A DNA stretch of 64,000 nt from Novosphingobium sp. IK01 (GTDB lineage: Bacteria; Pseudomonadota; Alphaproteobacteria; Sphingomonadales; Sphingomonadaceae). Below the pieces are notes generated by a model. It had not been told where the DNA came from. It searched no databases and worked only from the letters and a program-made list of their open reading frames with translations. The stretch is from positions 2,463,501 through 2,527,500 of the forward strand of contig NZ_BTFW01000001.1 in the NCBI RefSeq assembly GCF_033242265.1, in the 5' to 3' direction. The position numbers and the translations under genes were made by a program. This document shows positions 9,279 through 18,112 of this stretch, in pieces; the first letter of the stretch is position 1, and every line of letters begins with the position of its first letter.

Positions 9279-9383
9279 CGTCATCCCCGCGCAGGCGGGG
9301 ATCCAGTTGTGACGCCAGTTGCGGCGGTTGCGCATGCAAACAAGGCACAGGATCTGGATTCCCGCCTGCGCGGGAATGACGAG
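9279..9383. repeat. Dispersed palindromic element, copy 1 (dRS3-like)
   Basis: About 105 bp bounded by inverted termini. The left arm has ATCCCCGC-GCAG-GCGGGGAT and the right arm ATTCCCGC-CTGC-GCGGGAAT, each a perfect 8-bp hairpin, and the whole arms are near-complementary to each other from CGTCAT to ATGACG. It lies between the convergent acyltransferase and tsaC genes. The ATTCCC-N8-GGGAAT core is the pattern of the neisserial dRS3 repeat. Three more copies occur in this window. The remainder of 9179-9449 shows nothing else supported. Confidence 0.85.
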
Positions 9384-9449
9384 AGATGGGGCAAACATCG
9401 TCCAGACTGTCGTTGGCAATCTCGGCGTGCAACGAATTGTGCAGGCCGT

Positions 9450-10403
9450 CTAGGCCGCCGCCCGGCGCAATCGGTCGTTGATGGCCGCGCCGATCCCCTC
9501 GTCGGGCACGGGGGCCACGGCGATGCGGGGCTGGGGGGCATCGGCGCCCGCGTGGAGGCAGGCATAGAGCCGGGCCGCCGCCTCGGCCAGATCGCCGCCG
9601 GGGGACAGGTTCACATCACCGGCAATCGCGCCCAGCCCGATCAGGAATTCATCGGCCTTTGCATCGGTGGCATTCAATCGCACCGGCTTGCCCGGCGCAT
9701 AGTGGCTGGCCAGCTGGCCGGGCGCCTCGATTCCTTGCGTGGAGCCCTGCTCCGGTCCCTCGCCCAGCACCTGCGCGATAGCCTCGGGGGTGATCGGGCC
9801 GGGGCGCAGCAGGGCCCAGCCGCCATTGGCGCGAAGGCCCACGATGGTCGATTCGATGCCCTGCCGCGTCTCGCCCCCGTCCAGAATCAGGTCCACCCGC
9901 GCGCCCAGCGAGGCGGCGACATGGGCCGCGCGCGTCGGGCTGATCGCCCCGCTGCGGTTGGCCGAAGGCGCTGCCAGCGGCAGGCCCGAAACCCGCAGGA
10001 CATCCTGCATGACCGGGTGGGCCGGGCATCGCAGCGCCACCGTGGGCAGCCCTGCGCTCACCGCCTGCGCCAGCCCGCAATCGTCCCGGCGGGGCAGGAC
10101 CATTGTGAGCGCGCCCGGCCAGAACGCGGCGGCCAGCGCATGGGCGCGCGCGTCGAACGTGGCGAGCTTCTCGGCGGCGGCCAGATCGGGCACATGGACG
10201 ATCAGCGGGTTGAAATCGGGGCGCCCCTTGGCGCGATAGATCCCCGCCACCGCCTCGGCCCGGTCGGCCCGCGCGGCCAGCCCATAGACCGTCTCGGTCG
10301 GCACAGCGACGGTGCCTCCGCGTTCGAGAACGGCGGCGGCGGCGGTCACGCCGTCGGCATCGGCAGGAAGGATCGTGGGGGCGGAAAAGGGGTTGGTGGT
10401 CAT
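9450..10403 (-). CDS. tsaC: Threonylcarbamoyl-AMP synthase (Sua5/YrdC/TsaC)
   Basis: A 317-residue protein that makes threonylcarbamoyl-AMP from threonine, bicarbonate and ATP for the t6A37 modification of ANN-decoding tRNAs. The YrdC domain covers about residues 12-200: GGTVAVPTETVYGLAARAD, KGRPDFNPLIVHV and SAPSANRSG are hallmark segments (seen here as PLAAPSANRSGAISPT). The C-terminal Sua5 domain follows (about 210-315, with LASHYAPGKPVRL), so this is the long Sua5 form rather than the short TsaC form. ATG 10403 is preferred over 10433, with GGGA immediately upstream. It is divergent from the DUF815 ATPase gene. Confidence 0.93.
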   Translation of the reverse strand: MTTNPFSAPTILPADADGVTAAAAVLERGGTVAVPTETVYGLAARADRAEAVAGIYRAKGRPDFNPLIVHVPDLAAAEKLATFDARAHALAAAFWPGALTMVLPRRDDCGLAQAVSAGLPTVALRCPAHPVMQDVLRVSGLPLAAPSANRSGAISPTRAAHVAASLGARVDLILDGGETRQGIESTIVGLRANGGWALLRPGPITPEAIAQVLGEGPEQGSTQGIEAPGQLASHYAPGKPVRLNATDAKADEFLIGLGAIAGDVNLSPGGDLAEAAARLYACLHAGADAPQPRIAVAPVPDEGIGAAINDRLRRAAA

Positions 10404-10494
10404 GATCCCGCTCGCTATCGCAGCGCGCAGCACATTTGCCCAGCGTATTTCCCAGCGTGTTTCTTAAGTCTCCCCTTTTCGCAAAGTTGCCCCG

Positions 10495-11337
10495 ATGACC
10501 GATCCGATCCTGTCTTCCGAGACCGCCACCAGCTTGCTTGCCCGCATCGCCGATGCGCTCGAACGGATGGCGCCCCCTGCCCCGCCGCCGGTCGACTGGC
10601 TGGCCGCGCCCGCCTATGTCTGGACCGGGCAGAGCGCACGCGGGGTCGATCATCTCGAAGCCCCGGCCCTGGGTCTGATGCGCGGGATCGACGCCCAGAA
10701 GGCCGCCGTGGTCGCCAATGTGGAGCGCCTCGCCAGCGGGGCCGCCGCGCACGACATGCTGCTGTGGGGCTCGCGCGGGATGGGCAAATCGGCCGTTCTG
10801 CGCGCGGCGGTCAAGGCCGCTGATGTGGCGCATCCGGGGCAGATCGCGCTGGTTCAGGCCATGCCCGATGCCACGCTGCCGCTGCTGTTTGGCCAGTTGC
10901 GCGGGGTGGACCGGCGCTTTCTGGTCTTTCTCGACGATCTGGGCTTCGATGCCGCCGATACCGAAGGGGCGCGGCTCTTGCGCTCGTGGCTCGAAGGCGG
11001 GGTCGAGGCGCGCCCGGCCAATGTGCGTCTGGCGGTCACGTCAAACCGCCGCGCCATCGTCGAGCGGACGATGAGCGAGCAGGACGATCCGATCAACCCG
11101 CGCGACGCGGTGGACGACCGTCTGGCGCTGGCCGACCGTTTCGGCCTCTCGCTGGGCTTCCACGCCTGCAACCAGGACGATTATCTGGCGATCATCGAGG
11201 GCTATTGCGGGGAGCTGGGCCTGCCGTTCGAGGCGGGCGATGCGCTCGAATGGTCGAAGCGCCGGGGTGGCCGCTCGGGCCGTGTGGCCTGGCAATATAT
11301 CGCCGAACTCGCGGGCCGCGCGGGTAAGGCTGTCTGA
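10495..11337 (+). CDS. DUF815 family AAA-type ATP-binding protein
   Basis: A 280-residue protein of the DUF815 P-loop family. Walker A is GSRGMGKS (about residues 91-98), Walker B is FLVFLDDLGF (about 141-150), and a sensor-like RLAVTSNRR is near 175-183, followed by the family signature DAVDDRLALADRFGLSLGFH. The substrate and partner are unknown; members are widespread single-gene ATPases in alphaproteobacteria. It starts at ATG 10495, is divergent from tsaC, and converges on prs with a strong shared hairpin between the stops. A 14-bp direct repeat (CTGACTGGGGCTGT) sits just after the stop codon. Confidence 0.85.
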   Translation: MTDPILSSETATSLLARIADALERMAPPAPPPVDWLAAPAYVWTGQSARGVDHLEAPALGLMRGIDAQKAAVVANVERLASGAAAHDMLLWGSRGMGKSAVLRAAVKAADVAHPGQIALVQAMPDATLPLLFGQLRGVDRRFLVFLDDLGFDAADTEGARLLRSWLEGGVEARPANVRLAVTSNRRAIVERTMSEQDDPINPRDAVDDRLALADRFGLSLGFHACNQDDYLAIIEGYCGELGLPFEAGDALEWSKRRGGRSGRVAWQYIAELAGRAGKAV

Positions 11338-11367
11338 CTGGGGCTGTCTGACTGGGGCTGTCTGAAG

Positions 11368-11399
11368 CCTTGCGCGGGGAGATCGCTCCCCGCGCAAGG
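11368..11399. terminator. Bidirectional terminator hairpin between DUF815 gene and prs
   Basis: A perfect 14-bp inverted repeat (CCTTGCGCGGGGAG / CTCCCCGCGCAAGG) with the 4-nt loop ATCG lies in the 72 bp between two convergent stop codons. There is no clear T-run on either strand, but the stem is very stable and symmetrical, so it can serve both transcripts. Confidence 0.75.
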
Positions 11400-11409
11400 G
11401 CTTTCACAA

Positions 11410-12345
11410 TCAGTCGAACAGGCTCGAAACAGAAGCCTCGTCGGCGATGCGGCGCATGGCCTCGCCGATCAGCGGGGCGATGGTCAGGATGCGGATGCGG
11501 TCGCAGGCCTTGGTCGCTTCGGTGGGCAGGATGGTGTCGGTGATCACCAGTTCCTTGAGTGCCGAATTGCCCACGCGGGCCACCGCCGCGCCCGAAAGCA
11601 CGCCGTGCGAAATGTAGGCGGCAACGCCCGCCGCGCCTTCGTCCATCAGCGCCTGCGCCGCGTTGCACAGGGTGCCGCCCGAATCGATGATGTCGTCGAT
11701 CAGGATGCACATGCGGCCACGCACGTCGCCGATGATGTTCATCACTTCCGACTGGCCGGGACGGTCGCGACGCTTGTCGACGATCGCCAGCGGGGCGTTG
11801 TCGAGGCGCTTGGCCAGCGCGCGGGCGCGCACCACGCCGCCCACGTCGGGCGAGACGACCATCAGTTCCTGGCCGCCGTAGCGGGTCTGGATGTCAGCCG
11901 CCATGACGGGGGCGGCAAACAGGTTGTCGGTCGGGATGTCGAAGAAGCCCTGGATCTGCCCGGCGTGGAGGTCGACCGCCAGCACGCGGTCGGCGCCTGC
12001 CGTGGTGATCAGGTTGGCGACCAGCTTGGCCGAGATCGGCGTGCGCGGGCCGGGCTTGCGGTCCTGACGGGCATAGCCAAAGTAGGGGACGACCGCCGTG
12101 ATGCGCTTGGCCGAGGCACGACGCAGCGCGTCGATGCAGATCAGCAGTTCCATCAGGTTGTCATTGGTGGGGAAGCTGGTCGACTGGACGAGGAAGACGT
12201 CTTCGCCGCGCACGTTCTCGTGGATTTCCACGAAGACTTCCTCGTCGGCGAACCGGCGCACGGCCGCGTCGGTCAACGGCGTTTCCAGATAGGCCGCGAT
12301 GGCGCGGGCCAGCGGCAGGTTGCCGTTGCCGGACATGATCTTCAT
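11410..12345 (-). CDS. prs: Ribose-phosphate pyrophosphokinase
   Basis: A 311-residue enzyme that makes PRPP from ribose 5-phosphate and ATP for nucleotide, His, Trp and NAD synthesis. Seen features are the N-terminal [13 protein letters not shown], the ATP-loop region [17 protein letters not shown], the RQDRK segment, the divalent-metal and catalytic stretch [13 protein letters not shown], the flexible loop [19 protein letters not shown], and the PRPP-binding loop [16 protein letters not shown]. Its length is typical of the family. ATG 12345 follows a GAGGGA ribosome-binding site; the ORF open further upstream is not prs-like. It is transcribed away from nadE, whose start is 206 bp off. Confidence 0.96.
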   Translation of the reverse strand: MKIMSGNGNLPLARAIAAYLETPLTDAAVRRFADEEVFVEIHENVRGEDVFLVQSTSFPTNDNLMELLICIDALRRASAKRITAVVPYFGYARQDRKPGPRTPISAKLVANLITTAGADRVLAVDLHAGQIQGFFDIPTDNLFAAPVMAADIQTRYGGQELMVVSPDVGGVVRARALAKRLDNAPLAIVDKRRDRPGQSEVMNIIGDVRGRMCILIDDIIDSGGTLCNAAQALMDEGAAGVAAYISHGVLSGAAVARVGNSALKELVITDTILPTEATKACDRIRILTIAPLIGEAMRRIADEASVSSLFD

Positions 12346-12551
12346 GAGAAATCCCTCGAGTCTTTTGGGTGGTCCTGATCCTGCGCCGCCCTTAGCCAAA
12401 GATGACGATTTTGCAACGCCCGCCAGCCCCGATTGTGCCCCAATTGCGCCGTATTTCGGGCTGTTTGCGCTCTTTTGCAGGCTGCCTTGCACCCCATGGC
12501 CTGCAACAGCCGCTCTTGCCGCAAGGCGCCATTGCCGCCTAGAGTCGTGTC

Positions 12552-14219
12552 ATGGCTGATAAATTGATCATCACGCTGGCACAGCTCAACCAGAAGGTTG
12601 GCGATCTTGCCGCCAATGCCGCCGCCATGCTCGCCACGCGCAGCAAGGCGATGCACAGCGACCTGATCGTCTTTCCCGAGATGCAGCTGATCGGCTATCC
12701 GCCCGAGGACCTGATCCTCAAGCCCGCGCTGATCGAGCGCGCGGCGGTCGAGCTGGAAAAGATGGCGCAAGTCACCGCCGATGGCGGCCCGGCGATGCTC
12801 GTCGGCTCGGTCTTCGTGCGCGACGGGGCGCTTCACAATGGCGTCGCCCTGCTCGATCAGGGCCGCATCGTGGCCACCCGCTTCAAATATGAACTGCCCA
12901 ATTACGGCACCTTCGACGAAAAACGCCTGTTCCTGCCCGGCCCCCTGCCCGAGCCGGTGCCGTTTCGCGGCGCCATCCTCGGCCTGCCGATCTGCGAGGA
13001 CATCTGGCACCCCGATGTCTGCCGCCATCTGGCGCAACTGGGCGCCGAGATCTTCGTGTGCGTCAACGGCAGCCCCTACGAGATCGACAAGGACGTGCTG
13101 CGCATCGACGGCGTGGCCAAGCGCCGCGCGATCGATACCGGCATTCCGCTCGCCTATGTCAACCGCGTGGGCGGGCAGGACGAAATCGTGTTCGACGGCG
13201 CGAGCTTCGTGGTCGGCCCGGAAGGCGCGCTGTGGGTCCAGCTTCCCGACTGGGAAGAGGCGGTGGTCGACACGGTGTGGAACAAGGTGCCGTTTGGCCA
13301 TGGTCATCGCTGGCGCTGCGAGGCGGGCGATGTCGCCGATCTGGCCGAGCATCCCGAAGACATTTACGCCGCCATGGTCATGGCGCTGCGCGACTATGTG
13401 AACAAGAACCGCTTTCCCGGCGTCCTGCTCGGGCTTTCGGGCGGGATCGATTCGGCGCTGTGCGCGGCCATCGCGGTCGATGCGCTGGGCGCGGAGCGGG
13501 TGTGGTGCGTGATGCTGCCCAGCCGCTACACCAGTCAGGAAAGCCTCGACGATGCCGCGGGGTGCGCGCAGATGCTGGGCGTGCGGCTCGACACTGTGCC
13601 GATCAGCCCGGCGGTCGACGGCTTTACCCAGATGCTCGCCCCCCTGTTCGAGGGCCGCGCGCCAGACCTGACCGAGGAGAACCTCCAGTCGCGCATTCGC
13701 GGCACCACGCTGATGGCGCTGTCGAACAAGTTCGGGCCGATGCTGGTGACGACCGGCAACAAGAGCGAGATGAGCGTGGGCTACGCCACGATCTATGGCG
13801 ACATGAACGGCGGCTACAACCCGCTGAAAGACGCCTACAAGACCACCGTCTTCGCGATCTCGCGCTGGCGCAATGCACACCGCCCGAAGATCGGCCTTGG
13901 CCCCGATGGCCCGGTCATGCCCGAGCGGGTGATTGCCAAGCCGCCCAGCGCGGAACTGCGCCCCGACCAGAAGGACGAGGATTCGCTGCCGCCCTACGAC
14001 GTGCTCGACGCGATCCTGCTGGGCCTCGTCGAACACGAGAAGAGCGTCGACCAGATCGCCGCCGAGGGCTTCGAGCGGGCCACCGTCGAGCGGATCGAGC
14101 GCCTGCTCCATCTGGCCGAATACAAGCGCCGCCAGGCCCCGCCGGGGGTGAAGCTGGGCATGCGCAACTTTGGCCGTGATCGCCGCTATCCGATCACGCA
14201 GGGGTTCCGCACGGCCTGA
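12552..14219 (+). CDS. nadE: Glutamine-dependent NAD+ synthase
   Basis: A 555-residue two-domain enzyme that converts deamido-NAD+ to NAD+ using glutamine. The N-terminal nitrilase-type amidase domain (about 5-265) supplies ammonia through the triad Glu43, Lys112 and Cys148 (PICEDIWHP). The C-terminal NAD synthase domain (about 280-545) has the ATP pyrophosphatase loop LSGGIDSAL near residue 296, plus TGNKSEMSVGYATIYGDMNGG. This is the long glutaminase-containing form rather than the short NH3-dependent NadE. It is divergent from prs, with both feeding nucleotide cofactor synthesis; no terminator is evident after it. Confidence 0.96.
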   Translation: MADKLIITLAQLNQKVGDLAANAAAMLATRSKAMHSDLIVFPEMQLIGYPPEDLILKPALIERAAVELEKMAQVTADGGPAMLVGSVFVRDGALHNGVALLDQGRIVATRFKYELPNYGTFDEKRLFLPGPLPEPVPFRGAILGLPICEDIWHPDVCRHLAQLGAEIFVCVNGSPYEIDKDVLRIDGVAKRRAIDTGIPLAYVNRVGGQDEIVFDGASFVVGPEGALWVQLPDWEEAVVDTVWNKVPFGHGHRWRCEAGDVADLAEHPEDIYAAMVMALRDYVNKNRFPGVLLGLSGGIDSALCAAIAVDALGAERVWCVMLPSRYTSQESLDDAAGCAQMLGVRLDTVPISPAVDGFTQMLAPLFEGRAPDLTEENLQSRIRGTTLMALSNKFGPMLVTTGNKSEMSVGYATIYGDMNGGYNPLKDAYKTTVFAISRWRNAHRPKIGLGPDGPVMPERVIAKPPSAELRPDQKDEDSLPPYDVLDAILLGLVEHEKSVDQIAAEGFERATVERIERLLHLAEYKRRQAPPGVKLGMRNFGRDRRYPITQGFRTA

Positions 14220-14628
14220 GCCCCGCTTCCCGTTCCGGCCCGTTCTGTCTGTCCTGCTGCGCCGTGCCTTGCCCGGCGCAGCCTCCCTTGCGCGGGCCTG
14301 CGCGAATGCTGTTTCCCTGACACAAATCTGCGCACGTTCTGCCCGGCCGGGATTTGGGCTGTTTGGGCACGGAAATGTCGCGACAGGCCCTCATGGCTTG
14401 CGGAATTGCGCGGCACGGCCGGAATGAGATTGCAAATGAAACTTTGGATGGTTTCAGCGGCAAGCTTCAGTTGCAGAAAGGTCCGTAATATTTCGCAAAC
14501 AACACGCTATTTTTCAGATATTTGCCGATACTGTGGTGTCAGTGTCACACCAATAAGTCGATTTGGTTTCACTCGTCACTACGTGCTTCCAAGCGGCCCG
14601 GTTTCTCACAAGAACACACGCCATCGGT
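14220..14628. other. Intergenic region upstream of TonB receptor 1; dyad at 14534-14552
   Basis: No gene is supported in this 409-bp stretch. It becomes AT-richer towards 14430-14570, as a promoter region would. TGGTGT at 14534-14539 and ACACCA at 14547-14552 form a perfect 6-bp dyad around a 7-nt centre, a plausible repressor or activator site about 80 bp upstream of the structured leader. Confidence 0.45.
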
Positions 14629-14695
14629 CCCGGCACTCGTGGAACACGGCCCCTGTCGCCCGCACTTTGTGCGGGCGCGGACGTGGAGTGCCGGG
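14629..14695 (+). ncRNA. Structured 5' leader of TonB receptor 1
   Basis: The outer stem CCCGGCACTC (14629-14638) pairs perfectly with GAGTGCCGGG (14686-14695). Inside it CGCCCGCAC-TTT-GTGCGGGCG (14657-14677) makes a 9-bp hairpin. GTGGAAC follows the 5' arm, GTG precedes the 3' arm, and GCTGCCGCT follows. The same plan, with compensating G-U changes, precedes the second receptor. The RNA ends about 60 nt before the start codon. No known riboswitch class was recognised. It may be a cis-regulatory leader or protein-binding site. Confidence 0.65.
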
Positions 14696-14755
14696 GCTGC
14701 CGCTACTGGTGGCCGCACGGTGTGCGTCCGCCCCCCAATGAGGGACAGAACGACC

Positions 14756-17605
14756 GTGACCAAGACTTTCACCTACTACGCGGGTGCAGCCGGCATGGCG
14801 CTTGCCCTGGCGAGCATGGCCTCCCCGGCCCTCGCCCAGGACGCGACCCCAGCCGCTCCCCAGGCCGATGCCCCCTCCGCCGATTTGGGCGCCGATGGCG
14901 GCGCGCCGATCATCGTGACCGGTTCGCGCATCGAACGCCCCGACCTGACGGCTTCGAGCCCGGTCTCGGTGATCAGCGCCGACACGATGAAGACCGTCAA
15001 CACCGTGACGGTCGAGCAGATCTTGCAGGTCAACCCGCAGTTCGCGTCGGGCCTTGGCGCGTCGAGCAACAACCCGGGCGACGGTTCGGCCACGGTCGAC
15101 CTGCGCGGTCTGGGTTCGAAGCGTACGCTGGTGCTGCTCAACGGCAAGCGCCTGCCCGTCTATGACGCGAGCGGTTCGGTCGACGTCAACCAGGTTCCCA
15201 CCGCCCTGATCAAGAACGTCCAGGTCCTGACCGGCGGTGCGTCGGCGGTCTATGGTTCGGACGCGATCTCGGGCGTGGTCAACTTCGTGCTCGACGACAA
15301 GTTCACCGGCCTCAAGCTCGATGCGGGCACCCAGGTGACCGGCTATGGCGATGGCGCGATGTACAACGCCAACCTGGTCGGCGGCATCAAGCTGGGCGAC
15401 CGTGGCCACCTGGTCGTTGCGGGCAACTACTCGAAGCGTGAAGGCGTCAAGTATGCCTCGCGCAGCTTCGCCAACCGCACGCTGTGCTCGGACGACCTGA
15501 CCCAGATGTGCGGCTCGTCGAACACGACGCCGACCGCTTTCGACATCCCCGGCGCCGGTCGCCAGCAGATTCAGGCTGACGGCACGCTGAGCTCGAATGT
15601 CGCGGGCTACAACTTCAACCCCATCAACTATGCCCAGACGCCGATGGAGCGTTATGGCGGCATGGCGCTGTGGAACTATGAAGTCAGCGACCACGTCGAG
15701 ATGTATGGCTGGGGTTCGTACCAGCACGTCAAGACGGTGCAGACGCTGGCCCCGACGGCCACCGCCGGTTTCCGCTTCAACATCAGCCAGGATAACCCGT
15801 ACCTGACCGATTCCGAGCGCACCGCGTTCTTCGATCAGGCCGCCAACCCCGATCTGCGGATCAACGCCGACGGCACTTCGGCCATCGGCATTCGCCGCCG
15901 CATCACCGAAATCGGTGGCCGCATCGAGAACCACTCCAGCACGACCTGGCAGGTTCTGAACGGCTTCCGTGGTGACTTCTTCAACACCGGCTTCAAGTTC
16001 GACACCTCGTTCCAGTATGCGCAGGTCCACAAGCACACGCTGCTCCAGAACGACCTTTCCTATAACGCGCTGAGCGAAGCGCTCGACGCCGTTTCGGACG
16101 GCAGCGGTGGCGTGATGTGCCGCTCGGCGACCGCTCGCGCGGCCGGCTGCGTGCCGATCAACCTGTTCGCGTACAATGGCATCAACCGCCAGGCGCTGTC
16201 CTATGTGGCCCAGAACGCCACCCAGGACAACCGCACCTCGCAGCTGGTTGTCGAAGGCAGCCTCTCGGGCGACCTCAAGTTCCTCCAGAGCCCGTTTGCC
16301 TCGGCCCCGGCCGCGCTCTCGGTCGGTGTGGACTATCGCCGTGAAACCGCCGACACCCGCGTGAGCGGCAACTATGCCTCGGGCGACCTGATCTATTACG
16401 GTCAGGGCTTCGACATCCCGAACAAGAGCTACGACGTCAAGGAAATCTACGGCGAATTCAAGATGCCGCTGGTCCAGGACAAGCCCTGGATCCAGGCCCT
16501 CGACATCGAAGCCGGCTATCGTTACTCGCACTATTCGACCTCGGGTGGCGTTTCGGCGTTCAAGGTCGGCGGCGATTACGCGCCGGTCGAAGGGCTCAAG
16601 TTCCGCGCCAACTTCCAGCGTTCGGTGCGTGCGCCCAACCTCTATGAACTCTACCTGCCGCGCACGGCCGCGACCGGCAGCCTTCAGTCTGACCCCTGCG
16701 CCGGCGCTGGCGTGACGGGTTCGACCGCGACGATGTGCCTTGCCCAGGGCGTGACCCAGAACGAACTGGCCCGTGGCCTCGTGCCGCAGCCGACCGCTGG
16801 CCAGATCAACATCTTCACCGGGGGCAACACGGCGCTCAAGCCTGAAAAGTCGAACACGATCACCGTGGGCATGGTTCTCGAACCGCGCCGCATCCGCGGT
16901 CTGTCGCTGACGGTCGACTACTACGACATCAAGATCTCGAACGCGATCGTCTACAACTCGCCCACCACGGTGCTCGACCAGTGCTTTGGCTCGAACAACC
17001 CGGCCAACGCCTACTGCCAGATGATCCACCGCAATCCGCTCGACGGTTCGCTCTCGGGCGACACCACGGTGGGTGTGGACACGCTCTATGACAACGTGGC
17101 GGTGATGCGCACGCGCGGTCTGGACTTCGGTCTGAACTACCACCGCGGTTCGCTCAGCGGGTTCCACTACAGCTTCGGCTTTGCCGGCACCTACGTGTTC
17201 AAGAACTTCCAGCAGATCGACGGGGTGACCTACGAATGCGCTGGCAAGTTCGGCGCGCAGTGCGACATGCCCACGCCGAAGTGGAAGCATGTGGCCACCT
17301 TCGCGTTCGGCATCAAGAACGTCGACCTGACCACCCGCTGGCGCCTGATTGGCGGGGTGAAGGAAGACGAATACACCGACATCCAGAAGAGCCACATCCC
17401 GGCCTACCACTACTTCGACGAAACGGCGAATATCCGCGTGAACGACAAGTTCACGTTCTCGTTCGGCGTGCTCAACATGTTCAACACCAAGCCGCCGATC
17501 GTGGGTGACACCAGCGGGGCGACCTCGGTTCAGGGCAGCACCTACTCGACCGTCTACGACGTGATGGGTCGCACCCTGTTCGCGCGGATCACCGCCGACT
17601 TCTGA
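14756..17605 (+). CDS. TonB-dependent outer-membrane receptor 1
   Basis: A 949-residue TonB-dependent receptor for active uptake of an unidentified ligand across the outer membrane. Signal peptide residues 1-28 (cleavage after AQ), then a TonB-box-like APIIVTGSRI at about 41-50, a plug domain (about 52-170; DLRGLGSKRTLVLLNGKRLP, GGASAVYGSDAISGVVNF), a barrel, and a C-terminal strand ending in Phe (LFARITADF). GTG 14756 is preferred over ATG 14738 because the adjacent paralogue also begins GTG-ACC-AAG and both have a purine-rich ribosome-binding site (GAGGGA at 14740-14745). It is paralogous to the next receptor in leader, plug and terminator. The ligand cannot be assigned. Confidence 0.92.
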   Translation: MTKTFTYYAGAAGMALALASMASPALAQDATPAAPQADAPSADLGADGGAPIIVTGSRIERPDLTASSPVSVISADTMKTVNTVTVEQILQVNPQFASGLGASSNNPGDGSATVDLRGLGSKRTLVLLNGKRLPVYDASGSVDVNQVPTALIKNVQVLTGGASAVYGSDAISGVVNFVLDDKFTGLKLDAGTQVTGYGDGAMYNANLVGGIKLGDRGHLVVAGNYSKREGVKYASRSFANRTLCSDDLTQMCGSSNTTPTAFDIPGAGRQQIQADGTLSSNVAGYNFNPINYAQTPMERYGGMALWNYEVSDHVEMYGWGSYQHVKTVQTLAPTATAGFRFNISQDNPYLTDSERTAFFDQAANPDLRINADGTSAIGIRRRITEIGGRIENHSSTTWQVLNGFRGDFFNTGFKFDTSFQYAQVHKHTLLQNDLSYNALSEALDAVSDGSGGVMCRSATARAAGCVPINLFAYNGINRQALSYVAQNATQDNRTSQLVVEGSLSGDLKFLQSPFASAPAALSVGVDYRRETADTRVSGNYASGDLIYYGQGFDIPNKSYDVKEIYGEFKMPLVQDKPWIQALDIEAGYRYSHYSTSGGVSAFKVGGDYAPVEGLKFRANFQRSVRAPNLYELYLPRTAATGSLQSDPCAGAGVTGSTATMCLAQGVTQNELARGLVPQPTAGQINIFTGGNTALKPEKSNTITVGMVLEPRRIRGLSLTVDYYDIKISNAIVYNSPTTVLDQCFGSNNPANAYCQMIHRNPLDGSLSGDTTVGVDTLYDNVAVMRTRGLDFGLNYHRGSLSGFHYSFGFAGTYVFKNFQQIDGVTYECAGKFGAQCDMPTPKWKHVATFAFGIKNVDLTTRWRLIGGVKEDEYTDIQKSHIPAYHYFDETANIRVNDKFTFSFGVLNMFNTKPPIVGDTSGATSVQGSTYSTVYDVMGRTLFARITADF

Positions 17606-17648
17606 TCGCCCTTGCGCGCTGCGGCGCGCAATGCGACGAACCTTGCGG

Positions 17649-17682
17649 GCGGGCCCGGTCTGATGACCGGGCCCGCTTTTTT
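17649..17682 (+). terminator. Rho-independent terminator of TonB receptor 1
   Basis: A perfect 12-bp stem GCGGGCCCGGTC / GACCGGGCCCGC with loop TGAT is followed directly by six Ts (17677-17682). It is 43 bp after the receptor stop. The inner 10 bp of the stem are identical to those of the terminator after receptor 2. Confidence 0.93.
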
Positions 17683-17962
17683 CGTGCGCCCGGAATCCCG
17701 GTTTCGTGGCCCGGGCCGTTATTTCCTGCGCGGGGAGCGGGATTGTTGCGGCACGATGCGTCGGTTGCGGCTTTCAGACACATTTGAAACGAATGAAACG
17801 AAATGAGGCTTGCGAGCCGCTTCGTTTCCCAAAAATTTCCCGGAGTTTGCATGTCGTTTCTCTATATGTTGCCATGCTGCAACATTGGTGAAACGTTTTG
17901 AGCATGTCCGACAGAAGCTGCTTTCAAATGCGATGAAAAATCTCACAAAAGGGAATATCGAT
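17683..17962. other. Promoter region of TonB receptor 2
   Basis: No gene is supported. The region is AT-richer than its surroundings. It contains repeated GAAACG motifs (about 17788-17802) and their complement CGTTTC (17822-17827), and a perfect dyad ATGTTGC-CATGCT-GCAACAT at 17866-17885. These are candidate operator sites controlling the receptor; none matches a regulator that can be named from sequence alone. Confidence 0.4.
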
Positions 17963-18057
17963 CCCGGCGCTCGTGGAACGCTGCATCGCTATGCCCGACA
18001 GGTTTCATGCCCTTGCATGACCTTGGCCAGGCACGAGGGGGGCAGTGGAGTGTCGGG
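17963..18057 (+). ncRNA. Structured 5' leader of TonB receptor 2
   Basis: The outer stem CCCGGCGCTC (17963-17972) pairs with GAGTGTCGGG (18048-18057) through eight Watson-Crick and two G-U pairs. The equivalent leader upstream of receptor 1 has ten Watson-Crick pairs, so the base changes preserve pairing. An inner hairpin TCATGC/GCATGA lies at 18005-18020. GTGGAAC after the 5' arm and GTG before the 3' arm are shared with leader 1, as is the G/T-rich tail GGTTGTCGCTCCTGG. It ends 55 nt before the GTG start. Confidence 0.65.
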
Positions 18058-18112
18058 GTTGTCGCTCCTGGCGGGCTGGCTTTCGCCGGCTGCCATCAGA
18101 AGGGACTGAACC

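Noticed and set aside
14606..17410. A 934-codon minus-strand ORF opposite TonB receptor 1 (and similar long ORFs opposite nadE, receptor 2, receptor 3, pmbA and thrS)
   Set aside because: They are antisense shadows caused by GC-rich third positions of the real genes; their translations are His/Arg/Gly/Val-rich with no domain.
17963..18057. Cobalamin riboswitch upstream of TonB receptor
   Set aside because: TonB receptors are often B12-controlled, but the conserved GCCACTG box and the multi-helix core are not present; the stem and motifs here are different.
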